NCBI RefSeq assembly: GCF_038502225.1
Contig: NC_091382.1
Location: 10,988,602 to 11,052,601, forward strand
Length of the DNA: 64,000 bases
Direction: 5' to 3'
From: Cherax quadricarinatus
Lineage: Eukaryota > Arthropoda > Malacostraca > Decapoda > Parastacidae
The notes beneath the pieces are model-generated. The model saw only the letters and a list, made by a program, of their open reading frames with translations. It was not told the DNA's origin and made no database searches. The position numbers and the translations under genes are program-made. Shown piece by piece: positions 29,255-39,960 of the stretch (positions are counted from its first letter, which is position 1; every line of letters begins with the position of its first letter).

Positions 29255-31186
29255 ATGGCAGCCCTAGTCCATGAACCTGGTACCCCCGGGCCCCTTCTTG
29301 ATACCGCACCCCGTTCTGACCCCGCCTCGTCTTTGGACCACTCTTCAGACATTCCTCTTGCCTCTGTACCTATTGCCGGTGCTGTTTCCTCACCCGCTTC
29401 AGGTACTGAGGCCTCGACTGACTCCTTCGATTTATCAGACCTTCGCTCTCCTCTGACTATGCTTCCGGCCTCTCCCTCTACGGTGCGGAAATTTTCAAAT
29501 CGCCGACCCGTTCCACGTCGGACCAACTCTGGTCCCACGCCTAAACGTCAACGACAATTACCTGCTGATGATACTTCTCCACCTTCACCTTCTCGTTCTT
29601 CTCAGAAACGATCGACACGTCCTTCACTACCTTTCCACGCTCAGTTTCAGACTGAACAGTGGACTAAATTCTTCACTTTACGACCAACTTCCTCTACTGC
29701 CTATCTTTCTGACCATAGTATTGGCAAGGCACTCCTACGCCATGTTGGTAAAGATATTTCTTTTCATGCTCTTAAGAGCGGTACGCGCATCATTACCATA
29801 CAGGATGCTACCCAGGCTCGTGAGCTCTCTCGTCTTTCCCATATAGATACTGTTCCTGTCACCCTTGAAAAACATCATTCCCTCAATTCTTGTAGTGGTA
29901 CCGTCATTCTGCCCCATACCATAGTTCAACAAAATTTCCAGACATGTGGCACCGACATTCTAGAACAGCTGGAACTCCAAGATCTCCCAATCCTCAAGGT
30001 AGACACTTACGTTCTTCCTGCCCGTGGGCGGAGACGATACCCTAGCAATGTGGCTCGTTTAACTTTTGACAGCCGAGAACTCCCATCCTCAGTTTATATA
30101 GCAGGACATCGGTTACAAGTTCGAAAGGTGATCCCTACACCACAACAGTGTAGAAATTGCTGGCGATTTGGCCATCCAGCGAAATATTGCAGATCTATCG
30201 CCGAATGCCCAGTCTGTGGTGCCGATGACCATTCTAATACGTCTTGCAATCGATCTCCCTCTTGCCTTAACTGTCATGAGGCTCACCCTTCGTACTCTCG
30301 CCGTTGTCAGGTCTATTTAAACGAGCGGGAAATCCGTTACCTCAAAGAGACAGAAGGTCTCCCTTATGCCATGGCAGTTTCTCATCTCCGCCTCCAAGGG
30401 AGACTCCCACGTGTTTCTTATTCCCGTGTTTCAAAACGTCCCCCCACTTCTGGTATCCCATCTTCTACACCCACCTCTGTGGTTACCTCTCCCATAATCA
30501 CTCCTGTATCTAATCCTTTTGCTGTCCTCGGCTCAGACATCCCTACTTCAACGCCTCAGTCTAATCTCGCTTCTTCGAGTTCTCTCTTACAAGCCTCAGT
30601 ATCGACGAGACCTCGTACGACACCTCTTCCCAATCGTCCCTCTACTTCTCAAAAGTCAAAAAAAGGTCCGGTAACACCTCCTACCCATCTTCCACCTCCT
30701 CATTTTACCCTCCCTGTCTCTGTCCCTAGTTCTTCCCCTCTCACTGGCTCAGTTACAAGTGCAGAGGTTCACCCTCCTCCTCGTAATGTACCTTCCTCCC
30801 CTGTTCCCTCCCAAGTTTCTTCCTCTTCTGCCACCTCCCAGGTTCCTGTCTCTTCTGTCCCCTGCCACGCTTCTCCAGTTCCCTCCACCCTTTCGCCCCC
30901 CCCTACCTTGGTACAGTCCAATACAGTTCCAATCTTTACTCATCCTCCCCCTACCATTCCCAATATTGTCTCCCATACGACATCTCTGAATTCCGAAACA
31001 CTTGAAGCAATCTCTGAATATATTGCAGAGACCAAACCATCAATGGACACTGATCCACCTTCCGCTCTTTCTCTCTCCTCTGCTCCATCTGCGCAACTCC
31101 TTTCTTCACAGCGCACCGTTCCTTCGCTGCTTGAACATTTTCCACTGCCTCCGCATGTGGACTTTTCTAACCCTTCTAGTCCGTAG
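29255..31186 (+). CDS. I-clade LINE ORF1: Gag-like CCHC protein (643 aa, intact)
   Basis: Starts at an ATG with the Kozak-like context aaccATGG. The N-terminal ~130 residues are Ser/Pro-rich and disordered. A folded region (HAQFQTEQWTKFFTLRP onward, ~residues 130-290) resembles the RNA-binding part of I-type ORF1 proteins. Then come three knuckles at about residues 298-352: CRNCWRFGHPAKYC, CPVCGADDHSNTSC and CLNCHEAHPSYSRRC. The C-terminal ~270 residues are very rich in Ser/Pro/Thr (SSSSPL, PPPTLVQ). It is expected to coat the LINE RNA as a ribonucleoprotein. No stop or frameshift interrupts the 643 codons. ORF2 begins 44 bp after the stop, so it is probably translated by reinitiation or an internal start. 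Confidence 0.9.
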   Translation: MAALVHEPGTPGPLLDTAPRSDPASSLDHSSDIPLASVPIAGAVSSPASGTEASTDSFDLSDLRSPLTMLPASPSTVRKFSNRRPVPRRTNSGPTPKRQRQLPADDTSPPSPSRSSQKRSTRPSLPFHAQFQTEQWTKFFTLRPTSSTAYLSDHSIGKALLRHVGKDISFHALKSGTRIITIQDATQARELSRLSHIDTVPVTLEKHHSLNSCSGTVILPHTIVQQNFQTCGTDILEQLELQDLPILKVDTYVLPARGRRRYPSNVARLTFDSRELPSSVYIAGHRLQVRKVIPTPQQCRNCWRFGHPAKYCRSIAECPVCGADDHSNTSCNRSPSCLNCHEAHPSYSRRCQVYLNEREIRYLKETEGLPYAMAVSHLRLQGRLPRVSYSRVSKRPPTSGIPSSTPTSVVTSPIITPVSNPFAVLGSDIPTSTPQSNLASSSSLLQASVSTRPRTTPLPNRPSTSQKSKKGPVTPPTHLPPPHFTLPVSVPSSSPLTGSVTSAEVHPPPRNVPSSPVPSQVSSSSATSQVPVSSVPCHASPVPSTLSPPPTLVQSNTVPIFTHPPPTIPNIVSHTTSLNSETLEAISEYIAETKPSMDTDPPSALSLSSAPSAQLLSSQRTVPSLLEHFPLPPHVDFSNPSSP

Positions 31187-31230
31187 GAACCCTTACCTGC
31201 GGATTTCAAGTATCTTTATCATTGCCAATC

Positions 31231-34200
31231 ATGGCCTTTTTACAGTGGAATATACGCGGCCTCAGGGGTAATCGGGGTGAGCTTCAGATGTTACTCTCCC
31301 AGTTTGCCCCTGTTGGTGTTTGCTTACAGGAACCAAAATTACACTCTGCTGTTATTTCTCACATCTCAGGCTATAATTTATTGTATTCTTCAGATCCTTT
31401 TCCTGATGGGACCTTTAATGAAAGTGCCCTTCTTCTCCGCACTGATATTCCGTACCATCAGCTATTTGTTCATACTTCGCTGCATTACACAGCAGCCCGT
31501 ATCCACTTACATAGGTGGTATACGCTCTGTTCTTTATATCTCTCTCCTTCTCGGGCATTATCTATTCCGGATTTTGCCTTCCTTGTTTCGTCATTACCGC
31601 CACCAATTCTGTTACTTGGTGATTTTAATGCCCACCATTTCCTCTGGGGGGGGTCTCACTGTGATTCCCGTGGAATTCAGTTAGAGGCTTTTCTTGCTAC
31701 CCACCCCCTCCATGTTTTAAATACAGGTACTCACACCCATTTTGATCCTCGGACTCATACTCTCTCTTGCATCGATCTCTCAGTTTGCTCTTCCTCCGCC
31801 GCATTAGACTTCACTTGGTCTGTTCTCCCGGACTTACATGACAGTGATCATTTCCCAATCATTCTTACTTCCCCTTCATATTCGCCACCTCTTCGCACCC
31901 CACGCTGGCAATTTAATCGGGCAAATTGGAACCTTTACTCACACCTGACTGTTTTTAAAGAGGTTCCTTCTTCGTCCTCCATCGATGAGCTTTTACACCT
32001 CTTCTCGTCCTCCGTTTTCACCGCAGCTTCTCATTCTATACCCCAAACTTCGGGCAGGCATTCTCAGAAATGCGTGCCTTGGTGGTCTCCTGCTTGTGCT
32101 CGTGCAGTACGTTTGAAACGCGCTGCATGGGGCAGGTACCGGTACAATAGAACCACAGAGCGACTCCTTGATTTTAAACAGAAGCGTGCGATCGCTCGCC
32201 GTGTCATCCGTGACGCTAAACGCACTTGCTGGCGAGATTATGTCTCCACCATCACCTCTGCTTCCTCTATGAGTGCAGTCTGGAAAAAAGTACGAAAACT
32301 GAGTGGTAAATATTCTCCTGACCCGGCTCCTGTTCTGCGGGTTGCCGGTGTTGATATAGCAAACCCACTAGATGTTGCCAATGAAATTGGCAATCATCTG
32401 GTCCGTATTTCTCAGGGACTCCATCTATGCCCCTCATTTCTTTCCTCAAAGTCTGCCAGAGAGTTAGCACCCTTGGACTTTTCTTCTCTCAGAGAAGAAC
32501 AGTATAATGTGCCTTTTACACTTCAAGAACTGGAGGCAACACTCTCAGCTTGTCGATCATCGGCAGCTGGGCCCGACGACATTCATATTCGTATGCTACA
32601 ACATTTACATCAGTCAGCCCTTGCAGTCCTATTACGCCTTTACAATCTTATTTGGTCACAAGGAGTTCTTCCACAGCTGTGGAAATCCGCCATTGTTCTC
32701 CCTTTCCGCAAACCAGGCACTACGGGACATGAAACCTCCCACTATCGTCCCAATGCTCTTACCAGTGCAGTTTGCAAAGTAATGGAACGTCTAGTAAATA
32801 GACGTTTAGTGTGGTATTTAGAGACACACAACAGTCTCTCCACTCGTCAATATGGCTTTCGTAAGGGACGTTCTACCATAGACCCCTTACTGCGCTTGGA
32901 TACGTATGTTCGTAATGCCTTTGCGAATAACCACTCAGTTATTGCCATATTTTTTGACCTTGAGAAGGCATATGACACAACTTGGAGGTATAATATTTTA
33001 GCCCAAGCCCACTCCTTAGGCCTTCGAGGCAATCTACCATCCTTCCTTAAGAACTTTTTAACTGACAGGCATTTCCGTGTTCGGGTTAATAATGTGCTCT
33101 ACCCGGACTTTATCCAAGCTGAAGGTGTCCCCCAGGGATGTGTTCTGAGCACAACACTTTTTCTCCTTGCTATTAATGATTTGGCCTCTAGTCTTCCATC
33201 AAATATTTGGTCATCACTCTATGTTGATGACTTCGCTATTGCCTGTGCAGGCGCTGACTGTCACCTCCTTAGTTTCTCTCCAGCATGCAGTCGACCGTGT
33301 TTCCAATTGGGCCACCACACATGGGTTTAAATTTTCCAGCACTAAAACCCACCAAATCACTTTCACTAGACGCTCTGTCATCTCCGATCATCCTTTGTAC
33401 CTCTATGGCTCCCGTATCCCTGAACGTGATACAGTCAAGTTTCTGGGCCTCCTCTTTGATCGTAGGTTATCCTGGAAACCTCACATTACCTCTCTGAAGG
33501 CAACTTGTCACAGCCGGCTGAACCTTCTTAAAACCCTTGCTCATCTTTCGTGGGGAGCTGATCGTCGAACCCTCCTTCACCTACATTCCACCCTTATTTT
33601 ATCGAAACTTGATTATGGTGACCAGATCTATTCAGCGTCATCTCCTGCTACTCTCTCTAGCCTTAACCCCATTCATCACCAAGGATTACGTTTATGCCTT
33701 GGTGCTTTTCGCTCTTCCCCTGTCGAAAGCCTCTATGCAGAAGCGAACGTTCCATCCTTATCCGATCGCCGTGATGCCCATTGCCTGCGCTACTATGTAC
33801 GCTCTCATGATCTCCGCAATCCTTCCATTTATAGAATGGTCACTGATATTAGTAGACATTCTTTATTTGTTCGCCGCCCCTGCTTACTCCGTCCCTTCTC
33901 TCTTCGCCTTCATTCGCTCTTGTCTTCTCTTCAACTACCACCTTTCTATGTACATGTAGCATCTCACTTTTCCCTACCCCCCTGGGAAGTTCCAGCTGTT
34001 CGAGTCTGTTCTTTCTCCCTCCCTTGCTCGAAAGCCCAACTGTCTACGGTCGCTTCCCGCTCTCTTTTTCTTGACCACTTTCACTCTCATGCCATTGCTG
34101 TGTACACAGATGGCTCTAAGTCTTCTGACGGCGTAGGATTCACAGCAGTGTTTCCGGACAGTGTCGTACAAGGGCATTTACTATCTTCAGCTAGTATTTT

Positions 34201-34924
34201 TACTGCTGAATTATATGCCATCCTTACAGCACTTATCCGTATTGCATCTATGCCTGTGTCATCATTTGTGGTTGTCTCAGACTCCCTTAGTGCTTTACAG
34301 GCTATACAGAAATTTGATACACCTCTCCCCTTAGTCCTCCGTATCCAACTTTGGCTACGCTGCATCTTTACTAGGCATAAAGATATTGTTTTTTGTTGGG
34401 TCCCTGGTCATGTTGACGTACAGGGCAATGAACAGGCAGACACTGCTGCGCGGTCAGCAGTACATGACCTACCAGTTTCTTATAGAGGTATTCCATTTAC
34501 GGACTATTTTGCTGCAATATCTTCCCACCTTCACACCCGTTGGCAACAACGTTGGTCTACTATGCTCGGCAACAAACTTCAGTCTATTAAACCGAGTATA
34601 GGTTACTGGCCGTCTTCTTATCACCAGTGTCGAGGTTGGGAGACTACTCTCTCCCGTCTTCGCATTGGCCATACTCGTCTTACTCATGGATATCTCATGG
34701 AGAGGCGTCTTGCTCCTCTCTGTGAGAATTGCCAAGCTCCATTATCAGTCAGCCACATTCTGTTGGACTGCCCACTTTATCAACGAGCACGCAGAATTTA
34801 CCTCTGTCGTCGTCTTCGCTCCGCTGCTCTCTCTTTACCTTCCCTTCTCGCTGATGGACCCACCTTTCATCCGGACTCTCTCATTGACTTTTTGACAACG
34901 ACTGACTTACTTCACAAATTCTGA
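31231..34924 (+). pseudogene. I-clade LINE ORF2: endonuclease-RT-RNase H, one frameshift
   Basis: Start chosen at ATG 31231 (MAFLQWNIRGLRGNRGEL). Endonuclease motifs: LQEPKLHS, ILLLGDFNAHHFLWGG and DSDHFPIIL (~residues 1-210). RT motifs: SSAAGPDDIHIRML, TGHETSHYRPNALTS, QYGFRKGRSTIDPLL, AIFFDLEKAYDTTW, AEGVPQGCVLSTTLFLLAIND and SLYVDDFAIAC (YVDD at about 33221). The first frame stops at 33330; the continuation is open in the +1 frame from about 33270 (SLQHAVDRVSNWATTHGF) to TGA at 34922. It includes an RNase H domain (VYTDGSKSSDGVG at 34102, ELYAILTAL, SDSLSALQAI, WVPGHVDVQGNEQADTAA) and a C-terminal C-H-C cluster (CENCQAPLSVSHILLDC). One indel at about 33255-33275 is the only defect seen. 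Confidence 0.92.
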
Positions 34925-35114
34925 TACTTTCAGCCCTTTCTTGCTACCCTCTACCCCCGTACTATCCCCTGCCCCGCTGTTTTCTGTAACCTGCTGATCA
35001 TCCCCCCTCCCTTCTGCCATCCAATTCCCTTGCTTCCTTCCCTACCCTGCAGCGCTGTATAGCCCTTGTGGCTTAGCGCTTCTTTTTTATTATAATAATA
35101 ATTTGTATTATTTG

Positions 35115-35500
35115 TGGAGTTGTGATTTTGTGTACCTGATGTATTGTACATAAAGTTTCAGTAAAATGTAAGAAAACTTGGTTAATTGTAGTTGGAGGAG
35201 GTAGAGTCAGAGTGGTTGTCATTGACTTGACTGGTCACTACGAGGTGACTGATCATGTTTGATTTTTTTATTTGTGTTTTTATGATTGTATAATCCTTAG
35301 CAGTGTATTTTTTTTTTATATAGCACTGTGGTATATTATGAATCATTTGTCGAGTAGTTGAGGGAATTATTCTTGAATTTATTAATTTTGTAGTATATAA
35401 TGATTGAAAAGTCTACATCTGATGGTAAAGACTCCATGGCACTTAAGATAACTGTTACGAAAGCAGAATCCTACTCTTTTTTGCCATGTATCTCAGCTTC
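35115..35500. other. AT-rich flank, nothing recognised
   Basis: No ORF or family recognised. Confidence 0.4.
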
Positions 35501-35503
35501 GTT

Positions 35504-35549
35504 GCTGCGCTGTATAGCCCTTGTGGTTTAGCGCTTCTTTATTATAATA
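35504..35549 (+). mobile_element. Solo 3' tail of the I-clade LINE
   Basis: GCTGCGCTGTATAGCCCTTG ... GGTTTAGCGCTTCTTTATTATAATA is almost identical to the LINE end at 35050-35098. It is a dead-on-arrival copy of fewer than 50 bp. Confidence 0.85.
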
Positions 35550-36145
35550 GGGAAGCAGAAGAGAATTGGGCAAGTGGTTGACTTATTACTTGGGTGTTCC
35601 TGGCAGGGAGGCACACAGCAATACCCAGTGTGACGTCATTTTAGTTTGTCAAGGCTGGTGAAGTAACCTCATTGTTTACCAAATTTCACCGAGTCTGATG
35701 GCCTTATTCAGTGCATTTTAAAACGCGTGTTGTGCACATGTCACCGAGAGTTAAGCAGTCATATATAATGCGAGTTTATCATGAATTGAATGTTTTAATT
35801 TTCTGGCAACTCCGTGTTTACAAGGAAAGTTTGCTATTGGGAACATGGACGTTGGTTTGATGATGGAAATGTTTGTCGTCATTTTATTTATGGCACAGAA
35901 TAATTTACTTTGTTGCCGAGTGACTGACTGATTAATTGATTGGTTAGGGAGTTTGGTGATGGCAGCGACTGGACGTTTTCGGCTGGCGCCAAGAATGGTG
36001 TTTATTAGTGTGGGACAGTGCAAGTTTTGTGGACACACGCGAAGTGTTTTTTTTATAACATGGAGATAAGGATGTTGTGTGGACACTGTAGAGAAGGTAG
36101 GTGTGTATATATATATATATATAGAGGGAGACAAGGGTGTATTAT
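35550..36145. other. No recognisable gene; (TA)n at 36103-36121
   Basis: Moderately AT-rich. A 36-codon frame from ATG 35959 (MAATGRFRLAPRM) has no recognisable homology. A TATATA run precedes the mini-I element. Confidence 0.4.
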
Positions 36146-36318
36146 TATTATTATCATCATCATCAAGGGGGAAGCGCTAAACCCGGAGGATTATACAGCG
36201 CCTGGGGGGGGGGGGTTGTGGAAGGCATTCAGGCTTAATTCGGGGAACTGGAGCACAGATCCAATTCCCTAAATCAAGAGCCCCTCACCAACATCAAGGA
36301 ACCTTCCTTGAGTGGAGG
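36141..36318 (-). mobile_element. Mini-I element: I-clade leader joined to I-clade tail
   Basis: On the minus strand it starts CCACTCAAGGAAGGTTCC and aligns with the leader of the I-clade LINE (GAGGGGCTCTTGATTTAGGG against GAAGAGGCTCTTGGTCTGAGG). It ends GGCGCTGTATAATCCTCCGG ... GTTTAGCGCTTCC ... (ATG)n(ATA)n, matching the LINE tail GCGCTGTATAGCCCTTGTGG. A poly-G/C run (36203-36215) separates the halves. There is no ORF. It can form the same helices as the LINE leader: P2 GGAAGG (plus 36302-36307) with CCTTCC (36220-36225), and a 14-bp P4 (36234-36278) with one mismatch. No clear target duplication was found. Confidence 0.8.
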
Positions 36319-37374
36319 GAAGTTTGTTGAAGTTAAGTAATTGACAGTCCAAGGGCGTAATGTATTATGGTACTGTTTCAAAGAGTATATGTATATATTT
36401 TTGTTGAATCATTAGTTGGAATATGCATTTGAAGACGTGTGGTAGATTGAATTGATATAATGGAAAGTGGTAAACTGATAAGTGTAACAGGGATGGAATT
36501 TACGAAATGTGTATTGTAGTGATTTTATATTTATTTTTTTGGGTTTGTGACAGTGGTGAAAGTTTTAATTTACTGGTTTAAAATGTTTGTGTTATTACAA
36601 TTAGAGCTGTCTGGAAACAAGCAGCAACAAGTGCTGTTTCTGTCTAGCGTTTTTTATATACAAATGTATTACTCATTCAAGTACAGATGGGCTTGTAGAC
36701 GTTTGCATATTTGTTTAAAAATATTAGACGAATTTTGAATATTTTTAAATGTCACAGAAACAACTTTAAACAGGATTATGCGTAAGTTTATTGGTGCATA
36801 TACAAATAGTTATATATTATGGTATATAGGAGCATTTGTATAGAAAGTTTAACAAATGTATGAAGTCATTGGATGACAAATTTTGAAGAGTTTGTGGGTT
36901 ATATTCAAAAAGATTACTACAGACGTAATTAGATAATAGGTCTAGGGACTGGGTGTTTAACTTTTGAAGATTAATTACTATTGAATACATTATAGAGTAA
37001 CGAGTTACATATCGACGCTTAGTCACAATTTCAAAAAATGTTAATTGTTGGGTGTCACAAATAGGCGAGTATATACAGTATACATACATGGGTAGAAGCA
37101 TTTTGATATATACGAGTACACAAGTACAAATGCAAATATATACAGACTTACGTGGTAATGTTTTCTAATAGCAGATTTGCGACTAAAATAGTCTTGAGGC
37201 AGAGTAATGACAAGGTAATAATAGTGGTGTTGCGTGGCCGTGGTGGTAAGAGGTTCCTTTATGGTTGTAGCGAGAGATTTTTGCTACAATTAGTGTGACG
37301 TTAACCGCCTGGACCTCAAGTTATCCTGCGAGGTGGTGTATGAAGTGGAGTAGCAGCAGTTAGTTTAGTTTAAT

Positions 37375-37665
37375 ATGTTTATTATGCACCCCATACCCAT
37401 CCTGTGGGCGGTAGTCAAAAGATTACAGAGGTACATAATTGGTCCAGGGACTGGACTCCAAAGTTTTGATAGCTGAGCAAGTTACAGAGGTAATGAACTC
37501 CAGGTAAGTCTGGTCACAATCATGACAAGTTACAAAGGTATTTACAGATTACAGAGGTACGTAATGGGTCCAGGGACTGGGCCCCCAAAGTTTTGATAGC
37601 TGAACTAGGTACAAAGGTAATGAGCTCACAAGTTACAAAGGTAATGAATTCTGTAGAATGGTTAC
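37375..37665 (+). repeat. Dispersed repeat with internal duplication
   Basis: ATTACAGAGGTACATAATTGG...CCAGGGACTGGACTCC...AAAGTTTTGATAGCTGAGC (37420-37482) recurs at 37547-37605 (ATTACAGAGGTACGTAATGG...CCAGGGACTGGGCCCC...AAGTTTTGATAGCTGAAC). The head TTTATTATGCACCCCATACCC is compositionally like a transposable-element end. A single TTACAAAGGTAATGA motif is repeated four times around it. The family is not identified. Confidence 0.7.
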
Positions 37666-38340
37666 TTACTTTTATACTTTGGCTACAATCATGAACAAAT
37701 TATAGAGTAATGAGCAATTCACACTTTGAGTAGCAGCAGTAGTTGTTTTTGTTGTTTGAGCGGAGGGTGAAAGGAGCCGCCGGGACCACTTGTTGTGTGT
37801 AGTAGTAGAATTCTTGAAGTGAGAGTCAATGAGTTGGTGGTTGGCCATTACACGTTTGATTTGAGCTGTGGTGGTGATAGCAGGAGTTAGTTCAGGTAAC
37901 AAGCTAACGTGCAGTGTAGCGCATTAATATGATGAAGGATAATTAATGGCATTAGTGAGAGGTGTAATGTGGAAGGTGAAGGTGAGTTAGATTCAGTTGA
38001 AGAATAGTGTTTGCACGGTGAATAAGTTATTTGTTTGTGGTGTTTTCACCAAAGAATATTTTATTTATCGGTATGTAAATATGGTTTGGTAAATTAATTT
38101 TAGGTATAAGAGCAGGGTTTTGATGTTTTTGTCCAGTGTAGGAGTTTGGTGAGTAAATTGTTTGAATTAATGGAGCGGTTTCGATGGGAGGAATTTGATG
38201 TAGTTATGTTTAGGAGTAGTAGGAGGAGGATATTTAAAGTAAATGAATATTTAAATTAAAGGAATTGAAATTGAACGATTATAGAGTTGTGGGTGTTTGT
38301 TTGTGGGGAAACTATCAGTGAGGGTGCAGCATTAGGGTTA
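37666..38340. other. No recognisable gene
   Basis: AT-rich, purine-rich on the plus strand. No supported ORF or repeat. Confidence 0.4.
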
Positions 38341-39960
38341 AAAAGAGCGGTTATTACCGGGATACCTCAGGGATATGTTTAAAAGACAATATTGAAAATG
38401 AAGTTGCTAGTAATGGTAAATGAATTGATGAAAGAGATAGAGGGCAACGAGTGACTATCTCGTTTAAGGTTTACTATACAAATAGGAGTGTAAGAAAGTA
38501 GATAGATGAGGTAAGATTACTTACAAGTGTAGATAATATGGATATTATTGGTATAAGAGAGATGTGGTTCGAGTTGAAAGACAGAGAAATGCCTTGTAAA
38601 TGCAACATAGTTATAAAGTATTAGTGTGATAGGGTCAAGAGGAATGGTGGTGGAGTGGCGATGTATGTCAGAGAATTTAAATTGTCTTAGACATGATATA
38701 AGATTAGAAAGATGGAACAGAGTCTCTTTGTTTTTCGAGGGATGTGATAAATTATTAATTTTGGGTGTGATTTATAGGCTCCCCAAACATTGATAAGGAG
38801 TACAGTAAGGTATTGTGGGAGGAAATTGATAAGGCATGTAGATACGAAAATTTTTTGATAATGGGAGATTTTAACTTGTTCCAAATTAATTTGAACAATA
38901 TGAGAGGAAATGTTGAGTCTAGTTACTTTTTTGACACGGTTCAGGATTGCTTTTTAGAACAGGTTGTGACAAACAATTAGAGGAAAGAATGTTCTTGCTC
39001 TGTTTTTACCAAGAAAGATTAATTAATAATGTTGAGGTTAATGGTGAGTCTGGGGAAAGTGATGACAAATGACTGTTTGAATATATCATGGAATTACACA
39101 AATAAGTAATTACAATCAAATGTGTCTTACATTTTCGCTTGGCCGACTTGATGAGACTGAAAAATGACGTGGGTGGGATAAATCTTGAAGTGCTGACTAT
39201 GGGGTCGGGTAAGTGATGTTGGCTATCAATATGACTTTTTTCAGAACAGTTGTAGGTGCTCAGACAAGTTTTGTTTAGAGTAGGGAAATTAATGCAAGAA
39301 AAATGATGGTAAATGGATGAAGAATAGATTAAAACATGTCATTGGTGAAAAGAGAGGCATATATAGTCGTATGAAATGAGGGGATGGGCATTTTAGAAAT
39401 GAATATATTCAATTAAAGAGGAATCGAGAAAGGACTAAGAAAAGCAAAAAGGGATTTTTAGGCTAAGGTGGCAAGGGATTCAAAAACTAACCGAAAAGTG
39501 TTTTTTCAGGTATATATAAGTAAGATTAGGGACAAGATTGGCTCGCTTGAGAGTAACTGGTCAGATGAGTGAGTGATAAGGATATGTGTGAAGTTGTCAA
39601 TGGCTACTTTTTGTGAATTTTCACCCAGGAAAATATTAGTGAAATTCCTGTAATAATAGATTATGTAGACTAGGATAATGAAGTATGTACGATTACTGTA
39701 ACTAGTGACGTGGTCCTCAGACAAATAGAGAAGCTAAAACTTAAGAAATCGCCAGGTCCTGATTAACTGTTTGCAAAGGTGTTAAAGGAAATATAAAGAG
39801 GAACTTTGCCTGCACTTTGCTAATATTTTTAACATATCGCTACACATTGGCATAGGGCTTGATAAGTTGAAAATGGCAAATGTAATATGTATTTACAAGG
39901 CAGGTGAGAGGTCCTTGGCTTAGAAGTATAGACCAATAGTAATTAAAAACAAATTTCACT
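38341..39960 (+). pseudogene. Heavily decayed CR1/Jockey-type LINE
   Basis: No long frame survives, but conceptual reading with frame changes gives recognisable pieces. There is an RT-like ITGIPQGYV (38356), then endonuclease pieces NMDIIGIREMW (38535), RNGGGVAMYV (38640), LLILGVIYR (38750) and FLIMGDFN (38853). Later come RT-start pieces IEKLKLKKSPGPD (39727) and KMANVICIYKAGE...KYRPIVI (39870-39945). The RT-core piece before the endonuclease suggests two overlapping copies. This is among the oldest insertions in the window. Confidence 0.65.

Larger units (their letters stand above)
28499..35114 (+). mobile_element. Full-length I-clade LINE with perfect 13-bp target duplication
   Basis: The duplication tttgtattatttg stands at 28499-28511 and 35102-35114, delimiting a 6,590-bp element (28512-35101). 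Parts: structured leader and C/T-rich 5' UTR (28512-29254), ORF1 (29255-31186), a 44-bp gap, ORF2 with endonuclease, RT and RNase H (31231-34924), and a 3' UTR ending CTGTATAGCCCTTGTGGCTT ... TTATTATAATAATAA. Two ORFs with a CCHC Gag-like ORF1 and an RNase H after RT are the hallmarks of I-clade (I/Nimb-like) LINEs. Apart from one frameshift in ORF2 it is intact, so it inserted recently. Confidence 0.93.

Noticed and set aside
29224..29538. Minus-strand frames overlapping I-clade ORF1
   Set aside because: Shadow frames of the Ser/Pro-rich ORF1; the plus-strand frame has the CCHC knuckles and the correct context.
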